Notes under the pieces: model-generated
What the model saw: the letters and a program-made list of their open reading frames with translations, nothing else
Databases searched by the model: none
Told to the model about the DNA's origin: nothing
NCBI GenBank assembly: GCA_032622095.1
Contig: CP136062.1
Span: 8,459,710-8,523,709 of the forward strand
DNA length: 64,000 nt
Direction of reading: 5' to 3'
Source of the DNA: Siphonodentalium dalli
Taxonomy: Eukaryota > Mollusca > Scaphopoda > Gadilida > Siphonodentaliidae
In this document: positions 19,342 through 31,100 of the stretch, in pieces
Layout: each line of letters begins with the position of its first letter
Position numbering within the stretch: the first letter of the stretch is position 1
Made by a program: the position numbers and the translations under genes

Positions 19342-19689
19342 TAAATGTTTCATTAGTTTGATTTTCCATGCAATGAAATGTGCTCCAGAAAAGACAGGTT
19401 TTCAACTTAAACATTCAATTTGCAATTACCCTTGGCGCTATTTGTTGATAGAATTATAGAAACCACCCCGGTGGGTGTTTATACCTAAGGCGTGTGTGAA
19501 TGATGACGTCATATAATTTTTCTATATATATTTCTATACGATGGAACGATTTTCAGGAAAGAGTGTATGCTATTTAGCGAAATTGACACGTGACTTCCGA
19601 TTAGCAACTGTTTAAAATTGCGGAATCGGAAGTGGAACAACGAGATGAAATGCCACGGCTCATGACGTCATTTACGTCATGTTGGCTTC
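19342..19689. other. Unique spacer between orphan monomer and satellite array
   Basis: No gene is seen. Two exact CRE octamers TGACGTCA lie at 19504-19511 and 19663-19670, the second followed by TTACGTCA. Confidence 0.5.
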
Positions 19690-20185
19690 GTAGGTGCAAC
19701 ATTAACCCTTTCACGATGGTAGACGCGCTAGTGCAGCATTAATGTTTTATTACGGGAGCTGTGCTGGTGTAGCATTAACCATTTCACGACGGGAGCTGTG
19801 CTGTGCTGTGCAGCATTAACCCTTTCATGACGGGGAGCTGTGCTGGAGCAGCATTTACTGTTCCATGAAGGTAGTTGAGTTGGTGTAGGATTAGTTATTT
19901 CATGAAGGGAGCTGCGTTGGTGCAGCATTAAATATTTGATGATGGGAGCTGCGTTGGTGCAGCATTAACTCCTTCGTGACGGGAGCTGCGCTGGTGCAGC
20001 ATTAATTATTTTATGACGGGAGCTGCGTTGGTGCAGCATTAATTATTTGATGATGGGAGCTGCGTTGATGATGGGAGCTACGCGTTGGTGCAGCATTAAC
20101 TATCTCGCGACGGGAGCTGCGCTGGTGCAGCATTAATTATTTGATGACGGTAGCTGCGTTGGTGCAGCATTAACTCGTTCATGAC

Positions 20186-23100
20186 GGGAGCTGAGCTGGT
20201 GCATCATTAATTATTTCATGACGGGAGCTGCGTTGGTGCAGCATTAATTATTTGATGATGGGAGCTGCATTGGTGCAGCATTAACTCTTTCATGACGGGA
20301 GCTGCGTTGGTGCAGCATTAAATATTTCATGACGGGAGCTGCGTTGGTGCAGCATTAACTATTTCATGACGGGAGCTGCGCTGGTGCACCATTAATTATT
20401 TCAGGACGGGGCTGCGTTGGTGCAGCATTAATTATTTGATGATGGGAGCTGCGCTGGTGCAGCATTAATTATTTCATGACGGGAGCTGCGTTTGTGCAGC
20501 ATCAATTATTTGATGATGGGAGCTGCGTTGATGATGGGATCTACGCGTTGGTGCAGCATTAACTCTCGCATGACGGGAGCTGCGCTGGTGCAGCATTAAT
20601 TATTTGATGGCGGAAGCTGCGTTGGTGCAGCATTAACTCTTTCATGACGGGAGGTTAGCTGGTACAGCATTAATTATTTCATGACGGGAGCTGCGTTGGT
20701 GCAGCATTAATTATTTGATGACGGGAGCTGCATTGGTGCAGCATTAACTCTTTCATGACGGGAGCTGCGTTGGTGCAGCATTAACTATTTCATGACGGGA
20801 GCTGCGCTGGTGCACCATTAATTATTTCAGGACGGGGCTGCGTTGGTGCAGCATTAATTATTTGATGATGGGAGCTGCGCTGGTGCAGCATTAATTATTT
20901 CATGACGGGAGCTGCGTTGGTGCAGCATTAGTTATTTGATGATGGGAGCTGCGTTGGTGCAGCATTAACCCTTTCATGACGGGAGCTGCGTTGGTGCAGC
21001 ATTAACCCTTTGGTGACGGGAGCTGTGCTGGTGCAGCATTAATTATTTGATGACGGGAGCTGCGTTGGTGCAGCATTAACTATTTCATGAAGGGAGCTGC
21101 GTTGGTGCAGTATTAACTATTTCATGACGGGAACTGCGCTGGTGCACCATTAATTATTTCAGGACGGGCTGCGTTGGTGCAGCATTAATTATTTCATGAA
21201 GGTAGCTGCATTGGTGCAGCATTGACTCTTTCATGACGGGAGCTGCGCTGGTGCAGTATTAATACATTTCATGACGGGAGTTGCGTTGGTGCAGCGTTAA
21301 TTATTTGATGATGGGAGCTGCGTTGGTGCAGCATTAATTATTTCATGACGGAAGCTGCGTTGGTGCAGCATTAGTTATTTGATGATGGGAGCTGCGTTGG
21401 GGCAGCATTAATTCTTTCATGACTGGAGCTGCGTTGGGCAGCATTAATTATTTCATGATGGGAGCTGTGCTGGTGCAGCATTAACCTTTTTTATGACGGG
21501 AGCTGTGTTGGTGCAGTATTAACCATTTCATGACGGGAGCTGCGCTGATGCAGCATTAATTCTTTCATGACGGGATCTGTGCTGGTGCAGCATTCATTAA
21601 AAAATGACGGGAGCTGCGTTGGTGCAGCATTAACTCATTCATGACGGGAGCTTCGCTGGTGCAGCATTAATTAATTCATGACGGGAGCTGCGTTGGTGCA
21701 GCATTAATTATTTTATGATGGGATATCTGCTGGTGCAGCATTAACCCTTTCATGACGGGTAGCTTTGCTGGTCCAGCATTAACCCTTCCATGGTGGGACC
21801 ATGACGGCAGTTGCGTTGTTGCAGAATTAGTTATTTCATGAAGGGAGCTGCGTTGGTGCAGCATTAAATATTTGATGATGGGAGCTGCGATGTTGCAGCA
21901 TTAACTCTTTCATGACGGGAGCTGCGCTGGTGCAGCATTAATTATTTCACGAAGGGAGATGCAGCATTAATTATTTGATGATGGGAGCCCGCGTTGGTGC
22001 AGCATTAACTATTTCATGGCGGGAGCTGCGCTGGTGCAGCATTAATTATTCCATGACGGGAGCTGCGTTGGTGTAGCATTAACCCATTCATGACGGGAGC
22101 TGCGTTGGTGCAGCATTAATTATTTGCTGATGGGAGCTGCGTTGGTGTAGCATTAACCCATTCATGACGGGAGCTGCGTTGGTCAGCATTAATTATTTGA
22201 TGATGGGAGCTGCGTTGATGCAGAATTAACTCTTTCATGACGGGAGCTGCGTGGTGCAGCATTAATTATTTCACGAAGGGAGCTGCAGCATTAATTATTT
22301 GATGATGGGAGCCCGCGTTGGTGCAGCATTAACTATTTCATGGCGGGAGCTGCGCTGGTGCAGCATTAACTATTTCATGATGGGAGCTGCGCTGGTGCAC
22401 CATTAATTAGTTCAGGACGGGGTTGCGTTGGTGCAGCATTAATTATTTCATGACGGGAGCTGCGTTTGTGCAGCATTAACCCATTTATGACGGGAGCTGC
22501 GTTGGGGCAGCATTAATTCTTGCATGACGGGAGCTGCGTTGGGCAGCATTAATTCTTTCATGATGGGAGCTGTGCTGGTGCAGCATTAACCTTTTTATGA
22601 CGGGAGCTGTGTTGGTGCAGTATTAACCCTTTCATGACGGGAGCTGCGCTGGTGCTAGATTAATTGTTTCATGACGAGAGCTGTGTTGGTGCAGCATTAA
22701 TTATTTAACGACGGGAGCTGCGTTGGTGCAGCATTAACTCATTCATGACGGGAGCTGCGCTGGTGCAGCATTAATTATTTCATGACGGGAGCTGCGCTGG
22801 TGCAGTATTAATACATTTCATGACGGGAGTTGCGTTGGTGGAGCGTTAATTATTTGATGATGGGAGCTGCGTTGGTGCAGCATAAACTGTTTCATGACGG
22901 GAGCTGCGTTAGTGCAGAAATAATTATTTGATTATGGGAGCTTCGTTGGTGCAGCATTAACTCTTTCATGACGGGAGCTGCGTCAGTGCAGCATTAATTA
23001 TTTGCTGATGGGAGCTGCGCTGGTGCAGCATTAGTTATTTGATGATGGGAGCTGCATTGGGGGAACTTCAAGTCTTTCATGACTGGAGCTGCATTGGGCA

Positions 23101-24051
23101 GCATTAATTATTTCATGATGGGAGCTGTGCTGGTGCAGCATTAACCTTTTTATGACGGGAGCTGTGTTGGTGGAGTATTAACCATTTCATGACGGGATCT
23201 GCGCTGATGCATCATTAATTCTTTCATGACGGAATCTTTGCTGGTGCAGCATTAATTATTCAATGACGGGAGCTGCGTTGGTGCAGCATTAACTTATTCA
23301 TGACGGGAGCTGCGCTGGTACAGCATTAATTATTTCATGACGGGAGCTGCGTTGGTGCAGCATTAACTATATTATGATGGGATCTGTGCTGGTTCAGCAT
23401 TAACCCTTTCATGACGGGTAGCTCTGCTGGTCCAGCATTAACCCTTCCATGTTGGTACCATGACGACAGTTGCGTTGTTGCAGCATTAGTTATTTCATGA
23501 AGGGAGCTGCGTTGGTGCAGCATTAAATATTTGATGATGGGAGCTGCGTTGGTGCAGCATTAACTCTTTCATGACGGGAGCTGCGCTGGTGCAGCATTAA
23601 TTATTTCATGAAGGGAGCTGCGTTGGTGCAGCATTAATTATTAGATGATGGGAGCCCGCGTTGGTGCAGCATTAACTATTTCATGGCGAGAGTTGCGCTG
23701 GTGCAGCATTAATTATTTCATGACGGGAGCTGCGTTGGTGTAGCATTAACCCATTCATGACGGGAGCTGCGTTGGTGCAGCATTAATTATTTGCTGATGG
23801 GAGCTGCGTTGGTGTAGCATTAACCCATTCATGAAGGGAGCTGCGTTGGTGCAGCATTAAATATTTGACGATGGGAGCTGCGCTGGTGCAGCATTAACTC
23901 TTTCATGACGGGAGCTGCGCTGGTGCAGCATTAATTATTTCACGAAGTGAGCTGCAGCATTAATTATTTGATGATGGGAGCCCGCGTTGGTGCAGCATTA
24001 ACTATTTCATGGCGGGAGCTGCGCTGGTGCAGCATTAACTATTTCATGATG
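20186..24051 (+). repeat. Higher-order segment E (about 3.87 kb)
   Basis: First copy of a duplicated block. Its landmarks recur downstream in the same order: the GATCTACGCG-type unit at about 20527, and the CATGGTGGGACCATG-type units at about 21788 and 23448. Offset is 3.87 kb at the start and 4,129 bp later on. Single-monomer-pair (74-bp) gains and losses distinguish it from segment F. Confidence 0.8.
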
Positions 24052-27000
24052 GGAGCTGAGCTGGTGCATCATTAATTATTTCATGACGGGAGCTGCGTTG
24101 GTACAGCATTAATTATTTGATGATGGGAGCTGCATTGGTGCAGCATTAACTCTTTCATGACGGGAGCTGCGTTGGTGCAGCATTAAATATTTCATGACGG
24201 GAGCTGCGTTGGTGCAGCATTAACTATTTCATGACGGGAGCTGCGCTGGTGCACTATTAATTATTTCAGGACGGGGCTGCGTTGGTGCAGCATTAATTAT
24301 TTGATGATGGGAGCTGCGCTGGTGCAGCATTAATTATTTCATGACGGGAGCTGCGTTTGTGCCGCATCAATTATTTGATGATGGGAGCTGCGTTGATGAT
24401 GGGAGCTACGCGTTGGTGCAGCATTAACTCTCGCATGACGGGAGCTGCGCTGGTGCAGCATTAATTATTTGATGGCGGGAGCTGCGTTGGTGCAGCATTA
24501 ACTCTTACATGACGGGAGGTGAGCTGGTACATCATTAATTATTTCATGACGGGAGCTGCGTTGGTGCAGCATTAATTATTTGATGATGGGAGCTGCATTG
24601 GTGCAGCATTAACTCTTTCATGACGGGAGCTGCGTTGGTGCAGCATTAACTATTTCATGACGGGAGCTGCGCTGGTGCACCATTAATTATTTCAGGACGG
24701 GGCTGCGTTGGTGCAGCATTAATTATTTGATGATGGGAGCTGCGCTGGTGCAGCATTAATTATTTCATGACGGGAGCTGCGTTGGTGCTGCATTAGTTAT
24801 TTGATGATGGGAGCTGCGTTGGTGCAGCATTAACCCTTTCATGACGGGAGCTGCGTTGGTGCAGCATTAACCCTTTGGTGGCGGGAGCTGTGCTGGTGCA
24901 GCATTAATTATTTGATGACGGGAGCTGCGTTGGTGCAGCATTAACTATTTCATGAAGGGAGCTGCGTTGGTGCAGTATTAACTATTTCATGACGGGAACT
25001 GCGCTGGTGCACCATTAATTATTTCAGTACGGGGCTTTATTGGTGCAGCATTAATTATGTCATGAAGGTAGCTGCATTGGTGCAGCATTGACTCTTTCAT
25101 GACGGGAGCTGCGCTGGTGCAGTATTAATACATTTCATGACGGGAGTTGCGTTGGTGCAGCGTTAATTAGTTGATGATGGGAGCTGCGTTGGTGCAGCAT
25201 TAATTATTTCATGACGGAAGCTGCGTTGGTGCAGCATTAGTTATTTGATGATGGGAGCTGCATTGGGGCAGCATTAATTCTTTCATGACTGGAGCTGCGT
25301 TGGGCAGCATTAATTATTTCACGATGGGAGCTGTGCTGGTGCAGCATTAACCTTTTTTTATGACGGGAGCTGTGTTGGTGCAGTATTAACCATTTCATGA
25401 CGGGAGCTGTGCTGGTGCAGCATTAACCTTTTTTATGACGGGAGCTGTGTTGGTGCAGTATTAACCATTTCATGACGGGAGCTGCGCTGATGCAGCATTA
25501 ATTATTTCACGATGGGAGCTGTGCTGGTGCAGCATTAACCTTTTTTTATGACGGGAGCTGTGTTGGTGCAGTATTAACCATTTCATGACGGGAGCTGTGC
25601 TGGTGCAGCATTAACCTTTTTATGACGGGAGCTGTGTTGGTGCAGTATTAACCATTTCATGACGGGAGCTGCGCTGATGCAGCATTAATTATTTCATGAC
25701 GGGATCTGTGCTGGTGCAGCATTAATTATTTAATGACGGGAGCTGCGTTGGTGCAGCATTAACTCATTCATGACGGGAGCTTCGCTGGTGCAGCATTAAT
25801 TAATTCATGACGGGAGCTGCGTTGGTGCAGCATTAATTATTTTATGATGGGATATCTGCTGGTGCAGCATTAACCCTTTCATGACGGGTAGCTTTGCTGG
25901 TCCAGCATTAACCCTTCCATGGTGGGACCATGACGGCAGTTGCGTTGTTGCAGAATTAGTTATTTCATGAAGGGAGCTGCGTTGGTGCAGCATTAAATAT
26001 TTGATGATGGGAGCTGCGATGTTGCAGCATTAACTCTTTCATGACGGGAGCTGCGCTGGTGCAGCATTAATTATTTCACGAAGGGAGCTGCAGCATTAAT
26101 TATTTGATGATGGGAGCCCGCGTTGGTGCAGCATTAACTATTTCATGGCGGGAGCTGCGCTGGTGCAGCATTAATTATTCCATGACGGGAGCTGCGTTGG
26201 TGTAGCATTAACCCATTCATGACGGGAGCTGCGTTGGTGCAGCATTAATTATTTGCTGATGGGAGCTGCGTTGGTGTAGCATTAACCCATTCATGACGGG
26301 AGCTGCGTTGGTCAGCATTAATTATTTGATGATGGGAGCTGCGTTGATGCAGAATTAACTCTTTCATGACGGGAGCTGCGTGGTGCAGCATTAATTATTT
26401 CACGAAGGGAGCTGCAGCATTAATTATTTGATGATGGGAGCCCGCGTTGGTGCAGCATTAACTATTTCATGGCGGGAGCTGCGCTGGTGCAGCATTAACT
26501 ATTTCATGATGGGAGCTGCGCTGGTGCACCATTAATTAGTTCAGGACGGGGTTGCGTTGGTGCAGCATTAATAATTTCATGACGGGAGCTGCGTTTGTGC
26601 AGCATTAACCCATTTATGACGGGAGCTGCGTTGGGGCAGCATTAATTCTTGCATGACGGGAGCTGCGTTGGGCAGCATTAATTATTTCATGATGGGAGCT
26701 GTGCTGGTGCAGCATTAACCTTTTTATGACGGGAGCTGTGTTGGTGCAGTATTAACCCTTTCATGACGGGAGCTGCGCTGGTGCTGGATTAATTGTTTCA
26801 TGACGAGAGCTGTGTTGGTGCAGCATTAATTATTTAACGACAAGAGCTGCGTTGGTGCAGCATTAACTCATTCATGACGGGAGCTGCGCTGGTGCAGCAT
26901 TAATTATTTCATGACGGGAGCTGCGTTGGTGCAGCATTGACTCTTTCATGACGGGAGCTGCGCTGGTGCAGTATTAATACATTTCATGACGGGAGTTGCG

Positions 27001-28180
27001 TTGGTGGAGCGTTAATTGTTTGATGATGGGAGCTGCGTTGGTGCAGCATAAACTGTTTCATGACGGGAGCTGCGTTAGTGCAGAAATAATTATTTGATTA
27101 TGGGAGCTTCGTTGGTGCAGCATTAACTCTTTCATGACGGGAGCTGCGTCAGTGCAGCATTAATTATTGGCTGATGGGAGCTGCGCTGGTGCAGCATTAG
27201 TTATTTGATGATGGGAGCTGCATTGGGGGAACTTCAAGTCTTTCATGACTGGAGCTGCGTTGGGCAGCATTAATTATTTCATGATGGGAGCTGTGCTGGT
27301 GCAGCATTAACCTTTTTATGACGGGAGCTGTGTTGGTGGAGTATTAACCATTTCATGACGGGATCTGCGCTGATGCATCATTAATTCTTTCATGACGGAA
27401 TCTTTGCTGGTGCAGCATTAATTATTCAATGACGGGAGCTGCGCTGGTATAGCATTAATTATTTCATGACGGGAGCTGCGTTGGTGCAGCATTAACTATA
27501 TTATGATGGGATCTGTGCTGGTTCAGCATTAACCCTTTCATGACGGGTAGCTCTGCTGGTCCAGCATTAACCCTTCCATGTTGGGACCATGACGACAGTT
27601 GCGTTGTTGCAGCATTAGTTATTTCATGAAGGGAGCTGCGTTGGTGCAGCATTAAATATTTGATGATGGGAGCTGCGTTGGTGCAGCATTAACTCTTTCA
27701 TGACGGGAGCTGCGCTGGTGCAGCATTAGTTATTTCAAGAAGGGAGCTGCGTTGGTGCAGCATTAATTATTAGATGATGGGAGCCCGCGTTGGTGCAGCA
27801 TTAACTATTTCATGGCGAGAGTTGCGCTGGTGCAGCATTAATTATTTCATGACGGGAGCTGCGTTGGTGTAGCATTAACCCATTCATGACGGGAGCTGCG
27901 TTGGTGCAGCATTAATTATTTGCTGATGGGAGCTGCGTTGGTGTAGCATTAACCCATTCATGAAGGGAGCTGCGTTGGTGCAGCATTAAATATTTGATGA
28001 TGGGAGCTGCGCTGGTGCAGCATTAACTCTTTCATGACGGGAGCTGCGCTGGTGCAGCATTAATTATTTCACGAAGTGAGCTGCAGCATTAATTATTTGA
28101 TGATGGGAGCCCGCGTTGGTGCAGCATTAACTATTTCTTGGCGGAAGCTGCGCTGGTGCAGCATTAACTATTTCATGATG
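24052..28180 (+). repeat. Higher-order segment F (about 4.13 kb)
   Basis: Second copy of segment E. It is longer by about 262 bp because of a local amplification at 25318-25690. The sequence at 25805-25993 equals that at 21676-21864 in its minus-strand translation. Confidence 0.8.
25318..25690 (+). repeat. Local amplification of a two-monomer unit
   Basis: A dimer of about 74 bp (TGTGCTGGTGCAGCATTAACC, a T-run, then a TGTGTTGG monomer) occurs four times here against once at the matching place in segment E. The T-runs in the four copies are 7, 6, 7 and 5 bases long. Confidence 0.85.
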
Positions 28181-31100
28181 GGAGCTGCGCTGGTGCACCA
28201 TTAATTAGTTCAGGACGGGGTTGCGTTGGTGCAGCATTAATTCTTTCATGATGGGAGCTGTGCTGGTGCAGTATTAACCTTTTTATGACGGGAGCTGTGT
28301 TGGTGCAGTATTAACCCGTTCATGACGGGAGCTGCGCTGGTGCTGCATTAATTGTTTCATGACGGGAGCTGTGTTGGTGCAGCATTAATTATTTAACGAC
28401 GGGAGCTGCGTTGGTGCAGCATTAATTCATTCATGACGGGAGCTGCGCTGGTGCAGCATTAATTATTTCATGACGGGAGCTGCGTTGGTGCAGCATTGAC
28501 TCTTTCATGACGGGAGCTGCGCTGGTGCAGCGTTAATTATTTAATGATGGGAGCTGCGTTGGTGCAGCATAAACTCTTTCATGACGGGAGCTGCGTTAGT
28601 GCAGAAATAATTATTTGATTATGGGAGCTGCGTTGGTGCAGCATTGACTCTTTCATGACGGGAGCTGCGTTAGTGCAGCATTAATTATTTGATTATTGGA
28701 GCTGCTTTGGTGCAGCATTAACTATTTCATGGCGGGAGTTGCGCTGGTGCAGCATTAATTATTTCATGACGGGAGCTGCGTTGGTGTAGCATTAACCCAT
28801 TCATGACGGGAGCTGCGTTGGTGCAGCATTAATTATTTGCTGATGGGAGCTGCGTTGGTGTAGCATTAACCCATTCATGACGGGAGCTGCGTTGGTGCAG
28901 CATTAATTATTTGATCATGGGAGCTGCGTTGATGCAGAATTAACTCTTTCACGACGGGAGCTGCGTGGTGCAGCATTAATTATTTGATGATGGGAGCTGC
29001 GTTGGTGCAGCGTTAACTCTTTCATGACGGGAGCTGAGCTGGTGCAGCATTAATTATTTCATGACTGGAGCTGCGTTGGTGCATCATTAATAATTTCATG
29101 ACCGGAGCTGCGCTGATGCAGCATTAATTATTTGATGACGGGAGCTGCGTTGGTGCAGCGTTAACTCTTTCATGACGGGAGCTGAGCTGGTGCAGCATTT
29201 ATTATTTCATGACGGGAGCTACGTTGGTGCATCATTAATTATTTGCTGATGGGAGCTGCGCTGGTGCAGTATTAATACATTTCATGACGGGAGCTGCGTT
29301 GGTGCAGCGTTAATTATTTGATAATGAGAGCTGCGTTGGTGCAGCATTAACTATTTTACGACGGGAGCTGTGCTGGGCAGCATTAACCCTTTCATGACGG
29401 GGAGCTGTGCTGGAGCAACATTAACTCTTCCATGACGGTAGTTGAGTTGGAGTAGGATTAGTTATTTCATGAAGGGAGCTGCGTTGGTGCAGCATTAAAT
29501 ATTTGATGATGGGATCTGCGTTGGTGCAGCAATAACTCTTTCGTGACGGGAGCTGCGCTGGTGCAGCATTAATTATTTCATGACGGGATCTGCGTTGGTG
29601 CAGCATTAGTTATTTGATGATGGGATCTGCATTGGGGCAACATCAAGTCTTTCATGACTGGAGCTGCATTAATTATTTCATGATGGGAGCTGTGCTGGTG
29701 CAGCATTAACCTTTTTATGACGGGAGCTGTGTTGGTGGAGTATTAACCATTTCATGACGGGATCTGCGCTGACGCAGCATTAATTCTTTCATGACGGGAT
29801 CTGTGCTGGTGCAGCATTAATTATTCAATGACGGGAGCTGCGTTGGTGCAGCATTAACTCATTCATGACGGGAGCTGCGCTGGTGCAGCATTAATTATTT
29901 CATGACGGGAGCTGCGTTGGTGCAGCATTAACTATATTATGATGGGATCTGTGCTGGTGCAGCATTAACCCTTTCATGACGGGTAGCTTTGCTGGTCCAG
30001 CATTAACCCTTCCATGGTGGGACCATGACGACAGTTGCGTTGTTGCAGCATTAGTTATTTCATGAAGGGAGCTGCGTTGGTGCAGCATTAAATATTTGAT
30101 GATGGGAGCTGCGTTGGTGCAGCATTAACTCTTTCATGACGGGAGCTGCGCTGGTGCAGCATTAATTATTTCATGAAGGGAGCTGCGTTGGTGCAGCATT
30201 AATTATTTGATGATGGGAGCCCGCGTTGGTGCAGCATTAACTATTTCATGGCGGGAGTTGCGCTGGTGCAGCATTAATTATTTCATGACGGGAGCTGCGT
30301 TGGTGTAGCATTTACCCATTCATGACGGGAGCTGCGCTGGTGCAGCATTAATTATTTGCTGATGGGAACTGCGTTGGTGTAGCATTAACCCATTCATGAC
30401 GGGAGCTGCGTTGGTGCAGCATTAATTATTTGAATATGGGAGCTGCGTTGATGCAGAATTAACTCTTTCATGACGGGAGCTGCGTCGTGCAGCATTAATT
30501 ATTTCATGAAGGGAGCTGCGTTGGTGCAGCATTAAATATTTGATGATGGGAGCTGCGTTGGTGCAGCATTAACTCTTTCGTGACGGGAGCTGCGCTGGTG
30601 CAGCATTAATTATTTCATGACGGGAGCTGCGTTGGTGCAGCATTAATTATTTGATGATGGGAGCTGCGTTGATGATGGGAGCTACGCGTTGGTGCAGCAT
30701 TAACTCTCTCATGACGGGAGCTGCGCTGGTGCAGCATTAATTATTTGATGACGAGAGCTGCGTTGGTGCAGCATTATCTCTTTCATGACGGGAGCTGAGC
30801 TGGTGCTGCATTAATTATTTCATGACGGGAGCTGCGTTGGTGCATCATTAATTATTTGATGATGGGAGCTGCATTGGTGCAGCATTAACTCTTTCATGAC
30901 GGGAGCTGCGTTGGTGCAGCATTAAATATTTCATGACGGGAGCTGCGTTGGTGCAGCATTAACTATTTCATGACGGGAGCTGCGCTGGTGCACCATTAAT
31001 TATTTCAGGACTGCGCTGGTGCAGTATTAATACATTTCATGACGGGATTTGCGTTGGTGCAGCGTTAATTATTTGATGATGGGAGCTGCGTTGGTGCAGC

